From positions 1,874,501-1,938,500 of the forward strand of contig WARS01000026.1 of assembly GCA_008933995.1 (NCBI GenBank): a stretch of DNA of 64,000 nucleotides, read 5' to 3'. Of the stretch, positions 34,501 to 46,500 are shown piece after piece. A program made the position numbers and the translations under genes. The DNA is from Datnioides undecimradiatus (Eukaryota; Chordata; Actinopteri; Lobotiformes; Datnioididae). The notes beneath the pieces are model-generated. The model worked only from the letters and a program-made list of their open reading frames with translations. It made no database searches and had not been told where the DNA came from. Every line of letters starts with the position of its first letter. Within the stretch, counting starts at the first letter, position 1.

Positions 34501-37500
34501 AGTTCACACATGAATTCTCTTTTCCCCTTCCTCACCCTCTACCATTCTCAGCATCTCTGTAATCCTCAATGGCCAGGCGGAGTTTCCGGCGATGCATTAA
34601 GCTGCTCACACCTAAACCCAGCTCGAGGTCTTCATCTGTTAGTCCAAGTAAAACCTGTAAAACGTCAAAGCAGCCTGGTAACTACTGCCACAGCCTGTAG
34701 ATAAACAAATGCATGCTGGTTTCCAAACAGAGGGATGAATAATGACAGGATGGAGCTGTGCACACTGTAAAATGCAGAGTACAGCTGCATCATGTCAGTA
34801 TTTATTTCCTACCTTTCCACTCTTGACATTTTCTGAGCAGGTGCGGATGTACATGGGCATCGCCATGACAACCTCTAGCCAGGCCTGCACAGTGCCTGCC
34901 CTCCACTGGGACATGGGTGTCGTCCTGGCCAGCTCCACCTGTTGGAGGCGGTCCAGCTGGTCCTCCGACCCGTCTGACAGACTAAGGCTGAGGCGGGTAG
35001 GGCTGGAGAGGCTGTCCGAGTCTGAGTGAGTGGGTGGGTGAGAGAAGGGGAGGGGAGGGGAGTGAGGGGGATGGACATGTGGGTGATGTAGGTGAGGGTG
35101 TGAGTGAAGGCAAAGGTGGTAGTGGGTATAGTGAGCAATAACAAAACAACATGTTAATTCTAACATAGTGCAGCCAACTAAAATCAGTTTAACAGAAAAA
35201 GCGTAACAAGATGGTGACTGATTTCTTCAAAACAAACATGCTTTTAACAACATCCTAAGCTTTTGGCTGCATGACAACAAGCCACGTTTGCCAGCGATCC
35301 TTTACACAAAGTTGCCGCTTTTATAAATAAGCTCCTCGCTTAAGAAGTCCATTAAACAGACAGCTGCTTGAGCTGTTGAATTAACATGACTCAGCTGTCT
35401 AAATTAGCCTGTAGCAACAGCCCAGTAGGGACAAAAAGCTGTTTTCATGCAACAAGAATGGTATATTTTGATGCATTATGATCAGATGAAATCTGCCTCA
35501 CATTATCATAATTATACCTTGGATAAGTTCTGCCTTGAAATTGTAATGTGTCCTTTAAATGCTCCTTAAAGTATACCCTACAGATTTGTATTGCTTACCT
35601 GTTATGTGACTAGGTTGGGCCAAATGTTTCCTGTTTACATTTTTCTTAAGATTTCAGTGACTGGAGAAATCAGGCCAAGAAAATACTGGCAAAGAACGCA
35701 CTTCACAGAGAACAACTTCTCTGTCTTTACCAGTGGGTGGCAATGTAGTACTGAGTTTTGGTTCAGCAGTAAAGCTTCATGCATTGCAATTAAAGACCAT
35801 ATTGTCATCATTCTACCTGGTCATGATATGAGCATGTATGGAATACACTCATCGACCTGAAGTCTGAGGTGATGTTTGGTTTTTGTCATTGCTGTCTCTG
35901 ACATAGAGAACCTGTCCTGTCAGTGCAGCAACACTTTTTTCTATTTGACAGCTTCATATTCACTTGTTTCATTAAGTAGTTCCCCAAAACCCAGACATCT
36001 GCACAAATGCTGGATTGCTCTCGATGTAGTCCTCAGAGTATAGCAGTATACTCTCAGTACTATATGGCTCACCCAGTGACTTAGCATGGCCGTTAGCCCC
36101 CAAGGCTGAGGCTGTAAGGGCTCCTGGGAAGCTAATGAGCCTTGAACAAAAGCATCTGCCGTCATAAAGAAAGACCACTGAGTCTTTGTCCTACCCCTAT
36201 GCCCACAAAAACCTATGTTGTTTCCACTTTCACTGGCAAAATACTGATATGTGTTCAAATTACGCTCTCTATCTGAATTCACCTGAGATTTTGCCTGTGG
36301 CCTTAAAACAAATCAACAGGTTCTTTGTTTCCTCCGTGGCTCTGTCTTTCAGTAAAGGCAGCAACCCTATTTTCTGGCAGGCTTTGCTGTACCGCTGTGT
36401 ATTTGCTCAGAAAGAGATTCACGACTGAGTGATTGTAGGGACCAAATAAACAGATTCTTATTAAACTCAATTTCAGCAATTCATCTCAAGCTGGATGCTT
36501 TAATGTGCCCTTCTAAGAGCAATGCATAAACTGAAGGTGCACTTCTAAGCGTCCCTTCTGAGAGCAATTCATGTTAAGCTGAATAAATCTGCTCTTTGGA
36601 TAGAAATGCATCGTTTTTACTTCTAACAAAGGCATGTCACATTAACAACTGCAGAACTGACTGTCTGACATCCAGCTAAAGGCCAAACTGTTGGAGTTGG
36701 ACCCTCTTTTACCTTTTTAAAAATCAGTGAAAGCAAAGCAGGTCTGAGGAACATTCAGCAACGACATAGTGCTAGTGTGAAGAATTTGTGTGCCCTCGAT
36801 CTGAGGCCACAAGTGTTTTGTAAACACTCCAATTAATCCTTTTGTACAGAGAGAATAGGAGTATGTACCTTCACGTAAGACACAAGAGACTTCTTTGTTT
36901 CAGAAATCAATAGTTTAACACGCCCTTGAATAGGTGGTGGATGTCATCATTTCAATACAGCAGCATCTCTGATGGAGCTATTAGTGTTGGGTACCCACAG
37001 TGAGTGGAGTCGGGGAGTTTTTACCTAACCGACCTCTGGTTGTAGCCTTGAAGTACATAGTTTGTCATTTCGGCAAATATGTTTATTCACATTCTTGCCA
37101 AGAGTTGGTTTAGACCAAACCAATCTCACGTCTGTACAGTAAATCTGAAGCTCAGTCTGTTATCTTGTTTGTGCTAAGCTAAGCTAACCAGCTGCTGGCT
37201 GATTATTCAAATTGCAGGCATGAAAGTATCGTCAAGTCATGATGGCAGATAAGTAGATTTCACCAGATGTAACACGGTTCCTTTAAAGGCTAAATTCAAG
37301 TGGTATTTGGAGAATATGACAATCTGTGAGAGAGTTCAGTTCAGGAGGTTGGAGCAATATGAATAAACAAGAAAAATGGAAAAGCATTTCTATATGTGTA
37401 TATGTATATACAGTATATAATATGGCAGAGCTTCACTGTTCTGGGATAGCTTTCAACAGATAGATAATAGTAATAATAAATTCAACTTGAAGAAGTGCGT

Positions 37501-40500
37501 GATTCCAAGGTCATTCTCTGATGCAGTTTGTGAGTTGGAAGGCATCTGCAAACACAGCTTGCAACCCAGTGGAGGTCATTTTTAAAGCAATTGGGACTGG
37601 TGTACCTTGGCCTCACTGAGTCTGATTGATTACTTCTTGGGTCACTTTGCTGTGTTGAGAGTCCAGTGGAGGTCAGACAGGAGGGGTCAGTGTTAGAGGT
37701 CAGGGGTCAAATCAAAGCAGAACATTATTGACACTATGTGCTGACACATATGAGTTTTGTTCCAACAGTCTCACGTGGCTTCCTTTCCCCTCGCTGCCAT
37801 ATTTTCTGATTGTTGATTTTAAAGTCACAGAAAGAAGAAAATGCTCTTTGGTGTGATTGATGAGTTGAAAATAGGAAAGAGAGGAAAGGAGGCCAATCGG
37901 AAGCTTTTGGGATGCAGTCCTCTCACAGATGGACTTGCAGGGCTGAGGGAGGCTAACGCATATGTTGAAGATGGCAGCCCCCACAGCATAAAGGGACGAA
38001 TCAGGATTAGAGCCATACCACCACAAATGAATACATACACACACAAATGTTAACACAGGGAAAGAGAGGACAGCCACATGGAAATTCAATGTTATTTATT
38101 TTATTTTAAAATAATCTTATTTTTTCTCATTTAGTTCTTTTGAGTGTAATTTTGTTGCCATGCCTTTGGGAGTTCGCTACTATCCACTTCTAAACATCTC
38201 AGGACCTCACATGGAAGTTCCCCACTGAGGCCTACATCTTTGACTTTAAATAAAACTCTTTTATAATAATATTAATTTTATTTCTGCAATGTTATCTCAT
38301 TTACAAAACTTAAAATATTTGTGGAAAAAAAACAGAATGTGGCTCAAAACATAAAAATCATACATTGTTTTTCATTTGATATGTTTTTCCCTCTATCAGC
38401 AGAGGTTTGGTTAAATGAAAAAATAAAAATAGCCTAGGTTTTTCATACATTTCATTAAATGTTTAATGAAATAAACTGCTTGAGCTGTTGTTCTTGTACA
38501 TACAATTTAATACATGATGACTTATCTCTGAATTACCTCAGTGATTCACCTCTAAATCCAATAACTTGGAGCCCAAATGTAGGTTGAGCTAAGGGTTAAA
38601 TAATAATCCCCTCACTGCTTACATGGACGCTCTTTTGACAAGCACGGTGGTTAAATACAGCTCCCAATGTAATCTGTGACTCTATAGTGTTTCAGATGAG
38701 ACCGACAAATACCCAGTGTTAGTTTAATATCAGGGAGAGAAAAGATTTCCTGGGGGTGGCAGTGCAGACTCCGGCTCAATCCAATGAAAGGATGAAAATA
38801 ATCCAATGTGTGTAGTCATTCTTTTGCTTGAAGAAATGCTATTAACCTTTGGCACGAAGTTAATTGCTTTTTTCAGCAACGGCCTGAACTCTGCATCTGA
38901 ATTTTTTGGCAAGTTCACAGGGTCATGGGAGAAGGTATGCATTTGCATCAGTTTGATTAGCCTGCTTAAATCTGATTTTCAGCCCCCTGAGTTGGCACTT
39001 GTTATTGTTATAACAGTTCATTTAACGTCTGCTCCGTGCTCAGGCCTCAAAATTGAAGCCCTGATTTTCTGGTAAAGTCAGCAGAAGTCTAATGTCTACT
39101 GTGTTAGTTTAATCAGTGTTTAAACTATCACTAATTTGTGATAATAACTTTCTTTTTTTAAGAGTTTTCCCAGAAAAATTCTTCTTTATTTAAGTATTAT
39201 TAAAACTATAGCTACAAGCTACTGTACAAGAAGAAAAATGGCACAGAGCCTCATGAATAAGTGGAATAATTTTTTTTTTTAAGTGTGGTGCTGGGATTTT
39301 TTTTCTGGCTTTGCTGCACTTTAACATTTCAAATGTAATTTTGCATAAAAAACTTTGTAGGTGCAAATTAAAACATTGTATGTTTACTTCGGGACGTTAA
39401 GCTCTTGAATGGTAATCAGCACATTTTCTAAATAACTTCATTTGAAATGGAGGAAATCATGAATAAACATCATGAAATCAGCAACTGACCTCTCTTTTTT
39501 AATCACCTCCTCGACAACATACCCAGAGAAAGACATTTCTGTTTAGAGGGGTTTTGTTCAACATGCATTTGGGGATTGGGACTATGTGCATGCATGTCAC
39601 ACATGTACCTTAGCCATGTACCTTCTATCTCAACAGATAGAAAACACATTTCTTACATTTCCTGTTGGGCTTCATGTTACCGTGGAACAAACTGTTCTGC
39701 ATAGAAAGTTCATTCCTCGCTCTGCGTCTTTGAAGTCTCATTTGAGCAAACATCAAGGAGTGTGCTGTTTTCTTGGCGTGTTGAGGGATGTGTTGCACGA
39801 CCGAATTAGAGGTGGATTTGAGGAGTCTGCATGTTGCCTACAGGAAACTGTTCTCATCATGGCAGTGTGGAAGGAGGGGGATGGACCAAGCAGGACAATA
39901 AACAGAGAGGATTTTAAGTTAAAAGGTAGTGAGCGGAGGGGAGTACATGTCAAAAATAACAAAAAGCATTCAGGACAAGGAGACATTTACACGCACAAAG
40001 TGCACATCAACTGTTGTTATTTACAAGTACAGCAGTCCTTCAAGTTTCCAGTTGAGTGAAAACAAAAAGTCAAAATGTAAAGAACAATTAAAAGATCCAT
40101 AAACACAGCCGTTTTTGGAGGGCAGATACAATAGAACATATCCACATGGTTGCTGTGTCACACTGTCCACTCTATTTACAGGACTGTACATACATACAGG
40201 TGCAATTTGCTCGTTAAGGTTTACACTTCAGCGAAGCAAGACGCGCATCCGGCTTCTGACATGGCCTCTGACCATGGACGACGCGCACACACACACACAC
40301 ACTCTCTCGCACACATACGCAGGAGAGTATGCATGCATGTGAGATCACACAGATCATTATTACATCTGTACACGCTGACATGGAACACACGTTCATCCTC
40401 TCACACACACAACGCTGTCTTCTGATAACTGCCACAAAAGGCTCTCCAGGTAGTTCGCTCGGACATGTGTGCTTTTACCAGTCTGCATCTTCCTCTATGT

Positions 40501-43500
40501 AATAATCAGGCGTTGAAGTACCATCAAACAAACCAGGGTCGAGGGATTTGCGTTGCTTTCCCCGGGCGAAGACACGCGACAGAGAGCCCAGCCCCATCTT
40601 CTCTTTCTTCTTCTTACGCTTCGCCTCCTCCAGATCTTCTAGGGACTGAAGGAAGAAAGAGAAAGGGAGAGTAGAGAGAAGATGATGAAGAGATGAGGAA
40701 CAGTGAGATGCAGGAGCAGAGAGGTCTGTGAGAGAGAGTGCAGAGTAGGCGATGCAGACTAGGATCGATAAAGATCACAACACAGAGGGGAAGTGACACT
40801 TGACATGCTGCCAACATGCACGTATCCAACAACCACAACATGGATTCAGCCAGAACAATGGCGGAGGGAAAACGGCAGTGGCCAGGGAGCAGGACACTCG
40901 GCAGCTACTGCGGAGGAGGTAGTTACTTTGCGAGGGTGCAGTGGTGGGCAGCGCTTACATTGCAGAGAGAGTGAGTCCGATGGCGTGGCGAGTTGATGTC
41001 ACTGGGGGTGGACGACCGGTCTCCCTCCACTGCCGAGGCATCGGAGATGATGGAGGGCTGACGTGAGTGGCATGGGCTAACCCGCACGGCAGCCACTAAA
41101 AAGGGGACGAGAGGGAAAAGAGAAAAAGGCTTGTTTTCTTTGGGGAGTGTTCGGGCACCGAGGTAGGTGAACAGGGACAATCTGATTCCTCTCAACAATG
41201 CCACGACAACCTAAAATAAAACTATGTTTCAAAAGCCTGGAATTATTTGCAATCATCTGCAGTTGCTAAGCAACACTGAAAACAGCTTCACAGAGGTTGA
41301 GCAAGTGTGAGTGTGTGTGTGTTTGTGTGTGTACCAGTGACACTGATACATACAGTACAACCAATTGCATAGCAATTTGGGGGTTCGTGACTGTTTTTCT
41401 TTGTCTGCTTCTTCCTCCAGATGTCCCCAATTAGTCAGCAACCTGATTGAACCCGCGGCTGCCCTTTAAAACAAGCTCTAGAATGACTGAGATGGACTCC
41501 TACTCTGGAGGAAGTAAGGCTCATTTGTAGTGCAACTCTCTGTTGAGGCATGGAGGTGCCAGTAACTCAGTCTCTGCTCTTACATTTGGATATGTTGTCT
41601 CATGTTTTTGGAAGTTTGGATGAACTTCCAGACTGATGAGGTCGACCCAGAAACTATTCAAGTACAGATTCTGTGCGGACCTATTATATTATGGAGCTAT
41701 AACGTTATCTACTCTTTTTAATCAGTGTTATTGTTAGTAAAATGTTGTTTTTTTAGTGCTATTTGACTTTTGTGTATAGTTCACCTAATTTACCACATAC
41801 TGATCAACAACAACCTATATTTTATCAGGATGAGCCACAGTTGGCTAGCTGCAGTGCTGCAGTGCAACAAAATGATATAGTTTCATTTCCCACACATGGA
41901 GTAGCAAAACTCAGAGCGGCAGAGCTTTGCAAGGGAAAGCAGCGTATTAATTTTGGTTTGAATTTCAAATGGGAGCCAGTTCGCAGCTGATGCATTTTAG
42001 CTGCAAATGTGTGCACGTAGGGTTCAGGGGCTCAGTGACAGAGAATACTGTCAGGGGTGTACGTCTGCACACGTCAGGGAAAATGATGTGCCTTCGCTTG
42101 AAAATGCTGTAAGGGGCCTAAAATGTTAAAATGGCTGCCAAAATATGGAATTAAAAAGTCAGACGAAAGAGGCGGACTTTGTCAGAAACTGAGGTCAAGT
42201 TAGAGCAATATCACAGACAAAATGTGTGAATTTTATCTACTTCTTACATGCTTGTGAAAATACACTTAACCAGACAGACACGGTACTTAACACCCAACTG
42301 ATCGTCAGCTGCCACCATTCTCTGACGCTGAGGGAACATTTCTGTGCAGCAAAGACAAATGAGAGCTCTAAAGCCAAAAATACGCTCACTGTAACAGCTA
42401 CATAAAGCGCATGGAATGTCACGATTGGAGCATCATCAGTGGCCAACAATGTGTGCCATACTGAGCAGATGGCGGGAGCGAATGTGTGTGAAGCAGGTTC
42501 ACATGAGCATGCAGAGGGTAAACGATGATAAAAACACCTTGTGTGAGTCAGTTCATGTCCAGGATGAGGGTGTTATGGGATGTGTGTTTGTCTTGGCCTA
42601 CCTTGTCGGTCAGTGGGATGCCCCGTGTGGACATACAGGGTCTGCTGACTCTGTCTGATGGCAGCAGTCAGGGGAAGATCAGCCTGCATCACCCACTCCT
42701 GGTTGTTGCCATTGACAACAGTTTCAGTAGGCATAGCCAGAGAGTGACGCTTGGGCACATCCTTGGTCAGGGTGGCTAGTGACTGTTTGGCCTTAAAAAT
42801 GCAGAGAGGAAGATGCAGTGAGTTGAGAAGGCACAAGACAAGCAGTTATATTGCCGTTTTTTTGCATTTCATTGTGTCTGTGTTGGTGTTATTGTTTTTA
42901 TTTATGCATACGTCATATGTGTGCACGCAAGTACATGTAGAGTTATGTATCCAGAAACCTACGACATGTCTCAGAGTGCATGCGAATATGTGAGCTCTCC
43001 CCCCTGGCTCCTCATGTGGCTGTTGTCTCATGAAAAATGCAGCTGCATTCATGTTCGTCTTTTGTTGTGTGAAATCTCTTGTTACCACTCCTGAGCGCAA
43101 GGAGGAAAAAAAAGAGGACAGAATATCCGGAGGAGGTATTCGCGGTTTGCTTCCTTTCAGGGGTGGAAGTCGGGATTGTTGGGGGTGTAAAAAAATGGAG
43201 ATAGTGGAAATAATGAAGCTTTTTTGATATAAGTTTAATGAATACAGTTGCTTTGTAGAGCTTCGTCACAAAAGCATAATTCACCACATTTTAACAGCAA
43301 CAACAATGAGCCGCTGGAGCCTTGGGAGATGTGTTGGTGAATGTGTGTTTTGTGTCTGTCAAAAGTTTTGTTTTTCTTTGTGTGGATGTTTTCTGATTAG
43401 CCTTGACATGTCAGTATTTTACAAATGTTGATGAAATCTTGTTATTGTGCAAAGCCTATCATCATGCCAAGTGACGGCAGGCTGCAAATCAACACCGGGT

Positions 43501-46500
43501 GACAATCAGCTTCATTGCAATCATCTCTACCTATCAGCGGTCAAACGAACCAATCACAGTCTTTGACATGCAAAACAGAACACAATCACAAACCTTTTGG
43601 AGCAATCATTAGCTGTCAGAATAATAATGTCCCCTCCCCAAGCATGTGTTTGCTCAATTAGGTCTAAAACACATTCAGATCAATCACAGCAGGACTCTGA
43701 GGGATCACTTATGTTAGGATCACTGGGATCAGTCAGGGTCGGCTGAGGGTTAGTCAAAAACGTGCAGTTGAGGAGGGGCTTTTCCAAAACGACAATTAGG
43801 TCACAAGTAGGAGAGACTTCCAGGGAGCGAGAAGGGTCAAAATTTAAAGCTGGGGGCCCATCTTACCGCTATGACCCTAGAGGAGTAGTCCCTGTCCGCA
43901 ACGCGCTCAAACACCCGGAACTCCATTCTCTGATTGACACAGTTACTCATCTGGGAGGGGGGGTTGGAGACATGAGGGATGGCTAAACTGTAGATTCAAA
44001 GGCTATCTCTGCTTCATTGTATGCAATATTATAAAGAAAATATCACATGACAAATGGTGAAATAAAACATGTATGAATGAAATTATTCACTGCTATTGTC
44101 ATTATTTTCCTTGCTCTTATCAGTCATTTCAATGAGTGATGCACATGTGTTTGAGTCTTTACCTTGGGTCAGGGTCAGTTCAGTATGCATTTAGTGTCCT
44201 TCTCTCTTTCCCTTATTCTGGCTTGGTTATTGTTAAGTGTATCTTACACATTAAAAAATACAAATAAGGAGAAAATGCATTATAACAACAAAGAAAGAGG
44301 AACATTTAAGGAATTAATAGCATTAAAGACAGTCTGTCTCTCCATCTGCCTGACTGTCTGTCTGTCGGTCCAGTCACCGCCCCCACACCCTTTGTCAGTC
44401 TGTCTTTCTGTCTCACCATGGCCAGTTCCGCCTCCAGCTCCTTGATGCGGTTCTCCTTGAGGTCAAGCTGGGAGCGCAGCATCCCCGTGTGCTCCGTGGC
44501 TTCCTTGGTCTGCCGGCGCAGGTCCCACTTCTCTCTCTCCAGCAGGTCCTTCTCTTTGGCCAGTGCCTTCACCGCATCCTCGCTCTCCTAGTAGACACAG
44601 AAATCCTGATGGATCGGTTCACAAATCAAGCATGCCTTTGAAAAATAAACTGAAACAGTCCAACTTGGTGGCACAGGCGTCTTAGACCTGACAAATGTGT
44701 GATGCCACAGACATTGCAACATGTTCTTTTGCTTGGAAATGACATATAATGTAAAAGCAACACAACTACAACACAGGAGATTTTTATTCCTCTTCACCGC
44801 TCATGCTCTTGTGTGTCACTGTCGTGGTCACAGCATGGGTGCCATACTTTTCTGTGCTGCTCATAGTTGCGTATGAAGTCACGGAGCTGCTCCTCCCGGC
44901 TCTCCAGAGTCGCATAAAGCTGCTGCATCTGATTCACAAGGTCTGCTTTCTCTGCCTTCAGACGCTTACGGTCCGACTTCATGGCTGCAAGAAAAGATGA
45001 AACAGAGAGGGGGAGTTACTTAGCATCCTAGCAACATTTGATACTGTGATGAAGGATCTGTGTGTGCATGTAAACGAGCAACAGTTCAGAATTAATAGCA
45101 GAAATGTAAAGTGGAATGACTTTAAGGGGGTCACATACACTACAGCTAATGTGCTTTGCAGTGATTCATGTACAGTATTTGCAGCCCAGACTGAAGCTGT
45201 TTCTTCATGAGGAATAGCCCAGTTATTAAGCCCTTTCAGATATGAAGCATTTTAAGTAAAGCATTAAATACACCTGCTGCTGCTGGTCTGATGTGGCGTG
45301 ACTGCGTGTTGATAAAGGGGTGAATCACACATGAACCCTCCTGTCAATCTCCTCTCTGCTGCTGGATTCGTTAGAGGCTGGGTCTCTCTTTTCATCTATC
45401 TCTCTGCCACACACTCTAATCCCCTGGCACCTCACCCACGCATCATGATAAAGAACGCGGTTCAGCGTAGTTATTCACAGAGGCTCTAATTTTCTCAAAG
45501 ACAACATATCCTTTTTTCTCTCCTCTGCATCTGCCTCGTCTCCTGCTTTCTCTTAATTTTCATGCAACGCTGTTTTCCAGACATCTGCTTTTTAAAGCCG
45601 AGTTTCCCTCCAGCTATCTTTTCCAAACTGACAGTGCATGCTTTATTTACATTTTCTGTATTCTCGCCATGTCTCCTTCACTTCTGACATCTATTTCCTT
45701 ACAGCACAGCAGCTCTGACTGCTGGATATTTCATAACATCACACAGTTTTACTCTTCATGCTTGTTATCATGTGTTCACCTTTCTTCTTTGTCCCTCTTG
45801 CCCCCCCCCCCTTCCGAGCCAGCTGTGTGTCATTAATTAACTTATATCACAGCCTGGTTAATTGCTTGACATTCACAAGTTGTGTCTGGGGAGCATGCTC
45901 AGGCAAGTGGAATGGAAGTACAGCCTTACAAGGACAGATTCACCCTCTCGTCTCCGTTACTCCATTTTTCTCCCGTCACCCTTTCATATGACTCCCTTTC
46001 AGCCATTCTTCAGAGGTGGAATCCCTGAACGATAGGAATACTCAAGCCAAACTAGCCGGCAAACGAATAGACAAGAAACATCCCTCATTGGCCAAGAGAA
46101 ACAGGAAACCTCCCAGCACCTGCCTCAGGAAGTGTAATCAAAGCCGTCTTTGAGATGAGCCAAAAATGCTGCTGCTGCTGCCTCACATCCTGCACCTGTG
46201 ACCGTTTGGCAACATCAACCCTCCTGGTGTCAGATACAAGAAAGCACTCACTGTGACTTGGTAAAAGGGTCTATTCACACTTGCAAATCACTTTAGCGCT
46301 GTTACTTACCATTTCTAACCCATGCAAGGAGACTTTTAATGAACAAACACGGTCCTGGGGCATGTTGCTAATTACCTTACACTAAGTAATGTAGGTGAGA
46401 TTGGGAAGCACTAGCATGTCTCCTGCTGACAGCTACATACATGACTAACATACTCGGCAGCTCAGTCCAAGCCTCCAAGGACTATTACAAGATGAAACAA

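Larger units (their letters stand above)
35022..40474 (-). other. kazn intron upstream of the SAM exons
   Basis: About 5.4 kb with no coding exon. It contains the G-rich motif at 35047-35070, one degenerate interspersed repeat near 37058-37210, and, at its 5' end, the 3' UTR of the short isoform including an AC microsatellite at 40286-40302. The plus-strand 157-codon frame at 39586-40059 shows no motif and is probably chance. Confidence 0.6.

Noticed and set aside
34531..34546. Alternative donor GTAGAG in the kazn exon 34536-34654
   Set aside because: It would break the frame into the next exon; the GTGAGG donor seven bases on keeps it and matches the human junction.
34795..35166. Minus-strand frame extending the kazn SAM exon upstream
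   Set aside because: Upstream of the acceptor at 35021 it is a His/Pro-rich reading of the intronic pyrimidine tract.
39586..40059. 157-codon plus-strand open frame, the longest uninterrupted non-elastase frame outside known exons
   Set aside because: It lies antisense in a kazn intron, has no family motif or start-codon context, and its composition looks non-coding.
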